Origin: Pelecanus crispus
Taxonomy: Eukaryota > Chordata > Aves > Pelecaniformes > Pelecanidae
Direction: 5' to 3'
Length of the DNA: 64,000 nucleotides
Assembly (NCBI RefSeq): GCF_030463565.1
Contig: NC_134644.1
Location: 128,275,388-128,339,387 of the forward strand
Positions 26,701 to 38,700 of this stretch are shown in pieces (position 1 is the stretch's first letter; every line of letters begins with the position of its first letter). The notes beneath the pieces are model-generated. The model was not told the DNA's origin. It searched no databases and saw nothing but the letters and a program-made list of their open reading frames with translations. The position numbers and the translations under genes are program-made.

Positions 26701-29700
26701 AAAAAAAAAAGGATATTTATTATATAAGATCATAAATATATATTTAACTAGATAAACTTCATCTTGTAGGGTAATACCTGAACCGTGGAAACTCCTGCAG
26801 TTGAAAAGCTATGAACAAGATGTTTTTCAGCACTCTGATAGCATCATCTGATAGCACAGCTGTTAAGTCTAACTGCTCTAACTGAAAGATAGTAATTAAC
26901 TGACAAGAAATTAAAAGCATACCTAATTCTAAAAGAGGGAAAGACTATAAAAGAAATCCCATATGCCATAAAGGCTGAGTTCTTCACAAGGCAAACCTAA
27001 ACGGGAGTAAATTGTCTCAAACAAGAACTTACTTAGCAAGTTCAATCCATCTGATCACATCTGGGGGAAGCTCTGTCCTCCCACGCATCCGCTTGGATGG
27101 GGGCTCCTCTGCAGGGGACAGAGCCATCAGGGCGTGCTCCAGAAGAAGGATGCCCACTGGCTGCTGTAAACTTGCAAGGCAGCTCGTGCTCACATTAGCG
27201 GAATCCAGTTCTAGCAGCTCTCTGTGCTGGTAACTCATTTCCTATAAAATAAAACAAAACAAAAAACAAAAAAACACCCCCAAAACAGGTGTCTGCTTGG
27301 TCTAAAACTATACTGATAGTTACCTTTTACAGATCACCTCTTTGGTATCCTTTTTCCTACAGTGCAAGCTTTGGAAATAAGCCATTAAATTTCCTCAAGT
27401 TCCCAACTCTGGGAAAACTGGAATCTTTTCCTTCTGTGCTGTTGCTCTTTGGACAGAGAACAGTAGAGAATAATCTCTCTACTTCATCTGTCTCTAGGGC
27501 ACAGGACAGAAACACATGGGAAGTGGGGGAGAGGTATATGGACACATTCACAGCCTCAATCTTTCCTTCTGTTCGTTGGCAGCGTGGTGCCCGCTACACA
27601 ACAGCTTCATTTCACTTAACCTATTGAGCTGTGCATTCCTGCCGTAAGCCAAAGGCACAATTAACCACAATGCCTTCTTTGAGCTGGAGGCTTTCTATCC
27701 ACACACTTAACCTGGTTTTAGCATACCAGAGCTTCCTGTTAGACTCAGTTAGTACTGTACACATCTAGTCCTGCCTGATTTAAAGACATGACAATATTTC
27801 TAGCAGATCTTTATCCTATTTAACATCAGCTCAGCTACAGAATAACCTCTTTTCCACAGATAAACATTCTTGCTGACCTGAAGGTTTCTTTAAATACTTA
27901 AATCATTATCCCAAACACAGGTAAATATAGCAAGAAAGTAGCAGACAAGTTTATTAAAGCCAGGGGGTGAGGTGGTTTCCACTTAAGAACCTAAAAGAAA
28001 GTTGCAATAATATCTTAACCAAACAGGAAGAAAAAAAAGAAAAAATCTACAATGTGGAAGAGTGGTAATATAACTTTCATTATAAGAAACAGTTTTAGGA
28101 CAAAACCAAGTTCTAGGACAAAAATTAATGTTTGATTCTTGCAACACAGTATGTTCAAGAATACTAAGTGGGGAAAAAAAAAACCCTACTTGGAAACTGT
28201 AACAGGAGAGTGTGAGAACATCCAAGCTACACTTCTTTGATCAACGGCAATCACTACAAAAACTGCACAACAGACATCTACCATAAGCAAACTCATTACA
28301 TGATTTGTATAGTTAAGACTCTCACACCGATAAATTTGTACTCAATAAAAAAAAGAGAAAAAGCACAGCTTCTTGTAGCTTCCTGAGTTACAGACCAGGT
28401 GGATCCCAATGAGGGGTTAGCATATGCTTCACCTGCTATTCAGGCAATTTCAACTCGCAGTTTCTACCAAAGTTGCACATGTGCCCCAGACACTCTTATG
28501 TACGGGCACACATTCCTTGTCTGCCAGCTTCTAGGGGTTATGTCAGGGATGCCGTGCCAACCACACAATCTAAACACTTAAGAATAGCTGTGCTATGGTA
28601 AGACCAAAAGCCCTTTATCAGGTATGCCTAGGAAAAAGTGTAAGAACTGTGCAAATGTAACAGTACATCCAGAGAATGAATACCCTCCCAAACTCACAAT
28701 TTACAGACATCATCCCCTGTCAAAGGAGGTATCTATTTAGCGCATTTTGGTGACTATTTGATCACTTATCTTCTGAAAGCAGAGCAAATGTTCCTTGTAT
28801 GCAATGTGTTCTGTCTTTACTTGCACCACATGCTCAAAGATTAGGATGAGTAGCATCCAAGCTGGCCTGACAACTAAAATATTTATAAGGCAATTATATA
28901 GTCTTCAGAGGCCAGGTATCTCCATGGAGTCTATGTAAACTTTTGTCATGGGGTTAACTTCTTTCTTAGTATTTCAGCTGGTTTTTAATCTGTCCTGAAA
29001 GCCAATCCCAGAGCCTCACAGTCCATTTTAATATTATACCTGTAGATTAAAACAGCTCTTTTTATCACCAAGTTACTCTCCTGATGGGACCTGAACCTGT
29101 AGAAGACTAAAAAGTCAAACAACCAGAAGGAAATGGCAGTGAAGTAGGAAGCCTTTCTGAAACAAGACAATATTTATTATACTGTTGGTATACAGGAAAC
29201 CGAAGCTGTATTTCCAAATGGCCAAGCCATTAGGACAGCCTTTGTGAGCCAAATGACAGCCTCAGCACTGTGCACTCTCGCTCTCCCTCTCCCAGCTCTC
29301 TCTCCTGATCAGTATGAACTCTGTTCCCTGTTGGGGAAAAGACCTTCTCTCACTGTTATGCAGGATGCTCAAATACACAGGCTGAGGCTTGCCTTTGTGC
29401 CGCTGTTCTTTTGTTATTGAATGGGGATGGCAATGAGATGCTCTTACTGCTCTTACAAAGCCCGTATTTTTGACTAATTTTAACTTACCTATTTTTTGAG
29501 TCTTCATTTTACATCTATTCAGAAAAAAAGTAGCCTAACACAACAGCATTTATTAATAGGGTCTAACAGACAGCATAATTCAACACAAATAATAATATCG
29601 AGACAGAGAACCAACAAATGTAATGTCAATAGGGAATATTAACAGATAGCTATTGTGAGATGCTGGCTTGAAAAACACCGAGACAGCCCAGAAAAATCCC

Positions 29701-32700
29701 CATAGCATTTGACCTTTTATGCAGCTGCACAGAAAAAAAGTAAACAAGAAATTACATTTTTTCAGATGTGTAAATACAAGTACTAAGAAGCAATGTTTGT
29801 CACTGTTTAAAAAGCTAGTTTGGACTAGACATTTCTCCTGTATTACGAATGACATCTACTGTCACAGAGGATTTAAATTTCCATAACAGACAGAAGAAGC
29901 CACTACCTGCCAGTCAAAAAAAGATAATTTTGAGAGCTACAAATCAGACACAACATGAAGATCAACATGGTTGACAAGAAACATTAAACACAGTGACAGT
30001 GAGTATGTAACAGGTGCTTGGATGAGGTTTTTTTATCTCCCTGAAAACTGGGGTAAAAGTTGAAGTTTGCAATGTGTTCCAGGTCAGTATATTCTCATAG
30101 CAGAAAGACTTGTGTTTTCTATCCAGTGAAACGGCTGTGGTGCAACCACTCACCCTTCGGTGGAAGTGAGTCCTTCCCTCATCACTGAAAATCCCCAGAC
30201 AACTACTTCAGGGGACTTATTTCAAAAAATAAATACGAGAGGCTAACAACAAACAGTCTGACAGCTACTGATAACCTCAAGACATCAAAGTTTTCCTCAG
30301 TAAGCACTTCCCAGAAACAGGAAGATAAGCACACAACACCCACGTAACCCTTTCAGTTGTTCTTGTGGCTTTCATTCAAAATCAAGTCTCTTCTCGTTAC
30401 TGAGGCAATTAAAGCATTAAAACATGACTCAAACTCTACAGATCAGAAATTGTAGAAAACTTGAAAAATCAGTTCAGAGGCATGAATTACCTTGTTCACC
30501 TTAACAAGTCACTTGAAATATCCATTTGGTTAACAATTCTCTTTCCATCTCTGTTTAAATTTCAGTAACAGTATTCAACCTTCACTAACACTGGGTTTAT
30601 CACACATTGAGACAAAGACATTATATTCTGTTACTTTCATGCCATACTGCAGGATTTACCTGGATGCACGCAATGAATGGCGGGAAGTAAGACAGGCTGC
30701 TACTCAGGAAATTATTGAAGTTGTTCAGCAGCTTCTGGATGATGGCTTTTTTCTCAGAAGGAGTCTTTGATTTTTCTACCTCATGAAAAATTCCACCAAA
30801 CAAACTGCTGAAAAGCTGCTTGGCAAATGTTGGATCTTTCTGTAAATTACAACAAAAGCAATAAGGCCACTGAATTTTGCTGTGATACCGTAAACTAATA
30901 AATAAAATTAAGAGAACTGACACACCCTGTACTTAATCCCTATGTGGACACTCTTTGGGAGTGGAATAAGTAGTCTGGCATACATCACACCTACGCTGGA
31001 AATTACTGTACTACCCATTCAAATCCCATCTTAATTCTTCTACATGAAGAAACTCCAAGACAATGTAGGTTTCAGGCCAGGGTGTTGGTGGAGAGGATGG
31101 AATTTACATTTTTCGTATATTCACAATTCCCACTATAGGAACCAGACACCCAATATCATCTTATGGACACCACTGCCAGTGAAGAGGGTTTCAGGAAAAA
31201 AACAGAAGACATCAATGCGTGAAGAGACCTGGACCTAACACTGAAGGGGCCAACACAGAAAGACAGACTGTCTGTACAGACAGACAGTTCCATCTGAGAT
31301 TTAAAGGCATTTTTTCAACCCAGAAACACATCTGTATGTGTAACATAATCCTATGCATCCTGGTCTATCACATGACTGGAGTTTGGTCTAACTCTTGACC
31401 TAACGCTATTCAGGTAACTCATGATAACGGACCGTCAAAAAAATTAAATACAAAGGTAATCAGGAATACTGACTTCCCAAACACTGTAAAATGGGATAGG
31501 TTCAGCCTACAGTTTCTACCACTCTCAGGTAGGAAAAGGAATATTGGATCAGCTTTACTGAGTAGTCTGAGTCCATCTTAGACACAGTAACTTCATTCAC
31601 ATTTTTAAATTCCACTATAGCCATATAAAAGAATAAAAATGGCAGGTTTGTTGCTATACAGTGAGATGTCCTTTGCAATAATGTCTGTAAAGACCATCAC
31701 CATCTGTTTCTCAAGCAGAGGAACCCAGAAGCAATGGACAATAGCTGATGTTTCAGGTCCTCAGCGTTCAACTCAACTGCTCAGGTGAGGCAAGCTACAA
31801 GGCACCTTCTCTCATCACTGCAGCAGCCCAGGGGTAGGAGAAACATTCCCTCAAAACAGACTCTTTAACTGCAGGTCACAGTGGTTGACTACAGAACAGC
31901 AAATCAATTTTGAAAGCAGCTGCCCAACTACACATCATTTCCCTACAAGAACAGAAAACTTCACAAGTGACCTTTGGAAAGCAGACAAACCTGGGCAAGG
32001 CCCTGCAGAGGGGCAATGAGACTGCAGTATTCAATCTGGATGTCAGGAAGGTCTCCTACTCTGTAACTTCTGTACAAAGTAACCTGGGCATCATGCTTCA
32101 TCTTCAGCTCAGATTTCATCTCCTGAAATGCAATGCTCATGTTAAAAAAAAAAAAAAAAAATCGTATTACTTAGAAAGAGCTGTATCTAGATAAGACAAA
32201 ACAAGCAAGAGCATTTATGAAGTGTTTTATAAGCTTTTGCCGTGCTTATTAAACAAATACATTTTCTATAAAGCTGTAATATGGTTAAACCCAAAATTAT
32301 CTTAGTAAATTAAAAACTCCAAAGTCTTGTTCCTAGACTTCCTTCAGCCATTAACTTTTAATATTAATGCCTTGTAGTCCTGCTTCCATACAGGTAGCAT
32401 TTAAGTCACTTTTAAAGAGAATGATTATGACTAACAGCTAGTGAGTTGCTATGGTTTAATAAGTTACTGCCTGCCAGCTGAACCACAGTAGTCCATTATA
32501 TGATGGCTTTCAACCTGGCCCAGGTGCAAAGTAAAATGAGGTTGCTAAAGCTAGTGTGTTTTATTTCACAATGAGATGGGGAAGGAAGAAGGATGAACCT
32601 GGTAGAGCTGATTCCTAGTAAAACTTAAATCAAACCATAATAAAACTGTTGTGAACTGCAGCTGTTAAATAGGTGCCCTGCCTTTAAGCCTCAGCAAAAG

Positions 32701-35700
32701 GAATACATTTAAATTGAACAAGAGCTACTACCAGATACAGACAAAAACTCTCTCTTCCTCTGCCTTTCTTCCTTTTCATAGCACTGATACACTATAAGGA
32801 AATCAGCAATATGTTTAGAGGCTGGGATTTTATTCTTAACTACTGCCATTACCAGTTAAACCAGCAGACAATGGGTGGATATATACATTGGCAGAATGGA
32901 AGAGGGAAACAGAAGAAAGCTTGAAGATTTTTTTTCTCTTCTGCAAACCCTTCAGAATTTTGCTGATTGAGTCCATTTTTCTTCTGTACCACTTCAGAAG
33001 GGTGTAGAAAGATTTTCAAAAAGCTTTCAGGAGAAATATGCTGGGAGAAATTAGGACTTTGTTAAAGCTATTTCCAAATACTTTCTTGTTCAGGACCTAC
33101 TTTTTCCTGTTTTGCCCCATCAGGTATGGTACTAACGCAAGACACTGAGCTCCATGTGTGTTTATGTGCAACTAATATCTTGAAAAGTTTAAGGGGTCCT
33201 GACAGCATTCATAGTCTCCTCTGGTCTTTTATTGTGGAATATCACAGGATTTTTTGTTGGTTGTGTTTTGGACTGTCACACAGAACACATTTACAGGTTC
33301 TCTCTTGCAGGGTGGGAGGAAATGGTAGCTTTAGCCTGCAAGTAAATATAAATTGGCTAAAATAGGTGTTTGTGTGGTTCTTCCAGACATAAGTTCTGTT
33401 TACACAGTTGTCTGCAGCTGTGAAGAATCGTAAGAGTGTCTCAGACTGGTAGTTCTCAATCCTGGGTTCCTTTGCTCTTGGGTCTAACTGCTATCATTTT
33501 TGGACAATAATGTATGTTATTTTTAGTAACATGAACCTCTGAAAAACTGTTACAGAGCTTAAAAATACTTAAACTTATTGTAAGTACATAACACAACCAG
33601 GAAACCCACAGAGTACTAAGTTTCTGGCCTTGATAAACACTCAGCAAATGATTATTACTGACATTCCTTCAGGTTAAAAGTACATAACGGTTCTGGTTAG
33701 TCCATCAGCCATATCACATTTTTGAGTTCACCTTCAGACACTAGATAATGTTCTCCAACTATTTCTGCAGAGTACTGTAGCTTCAAGGCTCCTAGTTTCC
33801 AGGATAACAACCATAAAGAGCTTCCCATGGCTGTTAGGGACTCCATCACATAAAATCACTTCATACACACTAAGTGGTAGACTGTAAGTATTATCATGCA
33901 GCTCTTTTCTCACTCATGCTAAGTAATATCATTTAGCTTTAAGCACGTAAATAGCATGATTTCCAAACAAAACCTTCTAAAGCTCTTAAAGTAGCAACCA
34001 GTATCTTACGCCTACCCGTTCTTCACAAAATTACTTCTAGAGATGAAGTACAGGACTGCAAATGGCATCAGGACTTAAGGTTTTAAACTTATTTGGATTG
34101 ACAAACCTTTTCTCTTTTCTGTTCAGCCACACCTTTTCTAGCATACATCAGACTGAGTTTCTCTTGGTCCTTCAAGAAACGCCTCCGCAGCCTTAGAATT
34201 TCTGCTCGTTCTTCTATACCTAGGGAACACACGATCATATCCACAGCTTTTCCTTTCTCAAGCGAACTTCAGATTTAAGGCAAAAGCATCATATAATAAC
34301 AAACATCATCTTTGTATTTACTAGCTTATCAGCTAGTCTCCTAAGTTTCATATCCAACAACTCAACTCAAGGCCTTTCAACAAGATAGAAAATTAAAACA
34401 AATTAAGTTGTTCTTAGGAGAAGAGGCAATAAGCATTTATATAAAAACTTTAAATACATGGATGAGGTATAAGGGTCAAACTACTGTACTGGGAAAGGCA
34501 CTAAAATTCATGAAGAAAGTATGCAAGTATGGCATTTGCACCATATTCCATAAAATACATCGCTCCCTACATAAAAGAGGTGCTAAATATATTCAAAGAT
34601 TGGGTAATAATAATACAGTGCTGTATTTTTTAAGTTACTATTACAGAACTGTCACTGCATCAACTCCTGCTCAGGACAGTTATGGAGAAAGGTCACTTTA
34701 CAGACTGTTCAGTTCAGTCCATTTCCTAGGACAGAAAAGTCAGCAAACAAAACCATACCACTATAATTTGTCTTTTCCTGGTAGAAGACCAGAGACTGAT
34801 GGGAAGGTAGACTGAACTCTCTCTTTCTGCAGGTCAGCATGGTCCATTCAAAACTGCCCTGAAACACCTCCCAGGTGTTGAAAAGGTCAATCTTTATAGC
34901 TCTCTGCCTGAACTCCTACCCTCATCCTTCCAGTCAATATTTTAATGAAAAGATAGCCAAGGGTGAAAAGGGGGAGGAAATGTGAGAAGAAGCCTAAGCC
35001 TTTCCAGAACAGTACTGATATTTTTCGGTTATCAACTCTGCGTGGATGAAGAAGCATTCTCAGAAAACAGCAGGTAGTTCTAATGCCAGATTGCAATCTA
35101 TTGCAGATCATGTCAGCACAGCCGACATGGTTTAGAAAAATATGTTTACAGAGATCTCTTCTTTAAAGAGATAAGCAGTTAAATTTAAAACGGAAGGGAC
35201 AGAACTGTCTGACATTGATGCTATGATTGTCTTAGGGAGAGGTAGGAATGCAAAGATCACACCAGCTGGTTTCTTATCCAGTCAGTTCTTTCACCTAGCA
35301 ACATATAGTTTTGCAATTTCTAGTGCAATTCTAGCTTTTTGCTGCATGTTACGTATCACCACACATTCCTGGAAACAAAATCTCTCAAGTTGAACCTCAA
35401 TTAGAATGTCTCAAAGACAATGGACTGCCAGCCAAATAACTGACAAAGATGGTCTATAAAAATGTAGTATTTATATAGAAATTGCATCATAAGGCTTACA
35501 GACCTTTAGTTTTGCTGTCCACCTCATCTCCGGGCAAACTCAACCTTTTTTTCCCAAAATCCGGCCCCACTGGTTTAAAGGTTGATTGTTTAAATTTTTC
35601 ACTCCGTTTGTTAACTAACAGCATGGATGAAGACAACGATTCAGAGGATGAAGGAACTGTATACTCTGCCAGCGTGTCAACACTGCTTCCAGTTAGCCAA

Positions 35701-38700
35701 TTAAAAGAACTTCTACCACCTGTAAAAAAAAGTTGTAAAAAAGCTGTAACGCATCGGAATATAAACCAGGCAAAACCATCTGTGAAGCAGGTTGTTTTCC
35801 TTCCCCAAAAATATAATTGCCAGTGTTTATTGGCAGAACAGATTTCAAGCTGTTAGGTAAGAAACAAACTTCTTTTACATTAGGCAGAACATAAAATATA
35901 TATGAGACTAATAAAAATGTAACTGGATTTTTTTCCTCATAACGCAAAAAAAAAGCCCTTGAAAACAAAGTATTAAATACATTTACACTTTTACATTAAA
36001 AAATCATAAGCAACAGGAATGAAGAGAATGATATCATTCCTATAGCTAACAAGAAAATTTCAGAAGACACTGGTCTGGACTTACTGACATGCTGTGTAGG
36101 TGTAAATTCATACTGCTGTTGGGTAGCCCTCACTCGACCACTGACTGACCCAGAAGCAGAAAGGGATCTTTCTTGTGATAAGTTTCTGTGGATGCCCTGA
36201 GAAGCTTGAGCCTCCACAAACATAGGTGTGAGCACAGTACTTTGATAACGCCAGCTGGAATCAATTACAAAGTCCTAGGAACACAGAAAGATTTTAATAA
36301 GAACAGTAAGAATTAAGTCTTTTTGCTTTCCTTAAGACAGGATAGCAGAAATTAAAGTACAGAATTTAAAATGTCATCCCAGGTACAGGGGCAGAACTCA
36401 ATTACAAGAAAAGCGAACACATAAAAGTTCTCCATAGTTCAGAAAAAAAGCTCACTAATTTGGACTGGTCAGCTGAGAACTGATTTACAGCTCTTGTACT
36501 AGCTTTCCTGTTTCTTCACAATTTTTCTCCACCAGTGGTGCTTCTCTCCACTACTCTCTTTAAGTATTTCATTACTCCACACATCAGCTATACTTGGTAT
36601 ATATAATTATTTTAAATAAATCTTTCTTTTTTGAAAAGAAAGCAAAATTATCGCCCCCACAAAATTATCAGACTTCTGATACTGTGCATGACCCATGACT
36701 GTTGCAGCTGTTAACTATGGAGTACAAAACACACTTTCAAAAATCTTCACGATGCCGTTCTTGCCCAAGTGGTAATTACATTAAGGAATGGAATTTGTCA
36801 GATGGTTGCACACAGGATAATACATCACAATTCACCTGAAATTTGCATTCAGACAGTGGATGCTCAAATATTTTTCTGGAATAATCTGGGCTCTTGCTGG
36901 TCATTTCAAGCAGAAAATTTGTGATAAGACTCAAGTACTGTGTTTCAATCTTGGTGGAATACAAAGAATTTAACAATGCCAGCATGCGATCAAGGATATT
37001 TACAGGTAACCTTGTCTCATGACTCCAGAAATTCCTAACAATTAATCTGTAAAGGCAAGGAATAAAGTTATTCTTGGTTATCTGCAAACAGAAAACACAA
37101 CACTACCAAAAAAGTCAATTTAAAAAAAACACAGTAAGATTATAACACCTTCAGCTAATCCTTTCATAACACGGATCTTCCATTGAATTACACCAAATTC
37201 CTCATTCATCCACCATGCTCTATGCCATTCGACTGATACTAAAGGTTTACTCTGAAAAAATTATTTCTATTAAGTTGCTTTCCTCTTGAGAAGTGCTAGG
37301 GGTGGATAAGCACAGATATCTCCTATTCCATCTTCTGCTTCACCAAAAAATTAAAGAAATTCAACATCCTCCAACACTGAGTCTATTTTTGTGCATCTGT
37401 GTATAGTGAAGGCCGCCTTGTTGTTAAAAAACTCCAGAACATTAACACAGAATGAGGTTTAACATACTGAAACTACTTCTCCATGTCTCAGAAGTTTGTT
37501 CAAAAGCTCCGTGCTTTACTTAAATTCAGTGTAACACTATGGGACATAATTTTGTAAATTAACTTATTAGAAGAAAAGGAAATAATGTTATCTCACTGTT
37601 ACTCTTTGATATTAAAATACTTAAAAACCCTCTAAGGATCAACTCTTCTATGATAAACAGAGCAATTTATGGATTCGTTACTTCAGTCAGTCATCACAAC
37701 ACTGTTTACTCACTGCAGTTCGGCATTCTCATCGATAAGTCCTTGAAGCAGGATTTCTTTTGCCAGTTTCAGTATTTCGTGAGAATCACCATCTGCTTGA
37801 CTTTCTGGATCACTGATGTGAGGAGAAAGATGTCTCTTAATGACTTCTCTCAAACAATCCATAGTAAAATAAGAGGATGAGGATGGTGGGAGAAAAGAAG
37901 GAACATGTCCTTCTCATAAAAATCTCAACTTGGCATGACAACACTGAATTTTTTTCATAATATGAGGTCTTCATTGCCAAAATATCTTGTCTCTCCACTA
38001 CTTAGAAAAGTAAAAATCAGAAAGCCAAATAATGCATGTTAGGTATTTATTATAAAGGCCAAACAGAAGTAATTCTGAGTTTGCAAGGTTAAAACTGAGA
38101 AAAAGTCAGAGAACTGGCTTTTCCCAAGTGAGGCTTGAATAAAAATTGCCTGTACTTTTTCTTCACAATAATTATCCATTCCAATAGTTAAGTTATCCTT
38201 GGAAAAAGCATATAATAGAACCCAACTAAGTTACATGATTCAACAGCAACCCGCTTGTCAAACTGAGTACATGCCTGTTCCCTACTCTAAGGGGTCAAAC
38301 AGAAAGAACATCTTTATACTACCAGATTGAAGGGATTCTGATCGTGCCAAAGTGCCTTAATACACTTTCTACCTACAAGCAAATTTGTCTAGTGTATGTT
38401 TCTTACTAGTTACAAATTCTGGCAACAAGAAAAAAAGTGGAAGCATCAGAGCTAAGACCTCTTATGCCATCATGCTGTGGTTATGCAACATCCCAGTTCT
38501 GGGCTGAAGTTCAGGTCTAAGTCTTTGTCCCTTAGTGGAAGTGATAAAATTGCCACCAAAGGCCAGAGCTACTTAGGCAAACAACAGGCTCCATTCTTCT
38601 GAGAAATGGAAAATCCCGCATCGATGGATGTGAAGTTGGAAGACAGTGTTACAAGCACTTTTGCTCTGCCTGTGACAAACCACTGAAAAACAACATCTGC

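Noticed and set aside
34408..34815. 135-codon plus-strand open frame in the E33/E34 intron
   Set aside because: No similarity recognised, no homologous position, antisense to PRKDC; expected by chance in AT-rich intron.
37813..37848. A 12-codon 5' extension of exon E30 from an upstream AG
   Set aside because: In frame, but the pyrimidine-rich inner acceptor fits the human exon (DNYR followed by DPES) and the extra codons have no human counterpart. Possible as a minor NAG-type alternative only.
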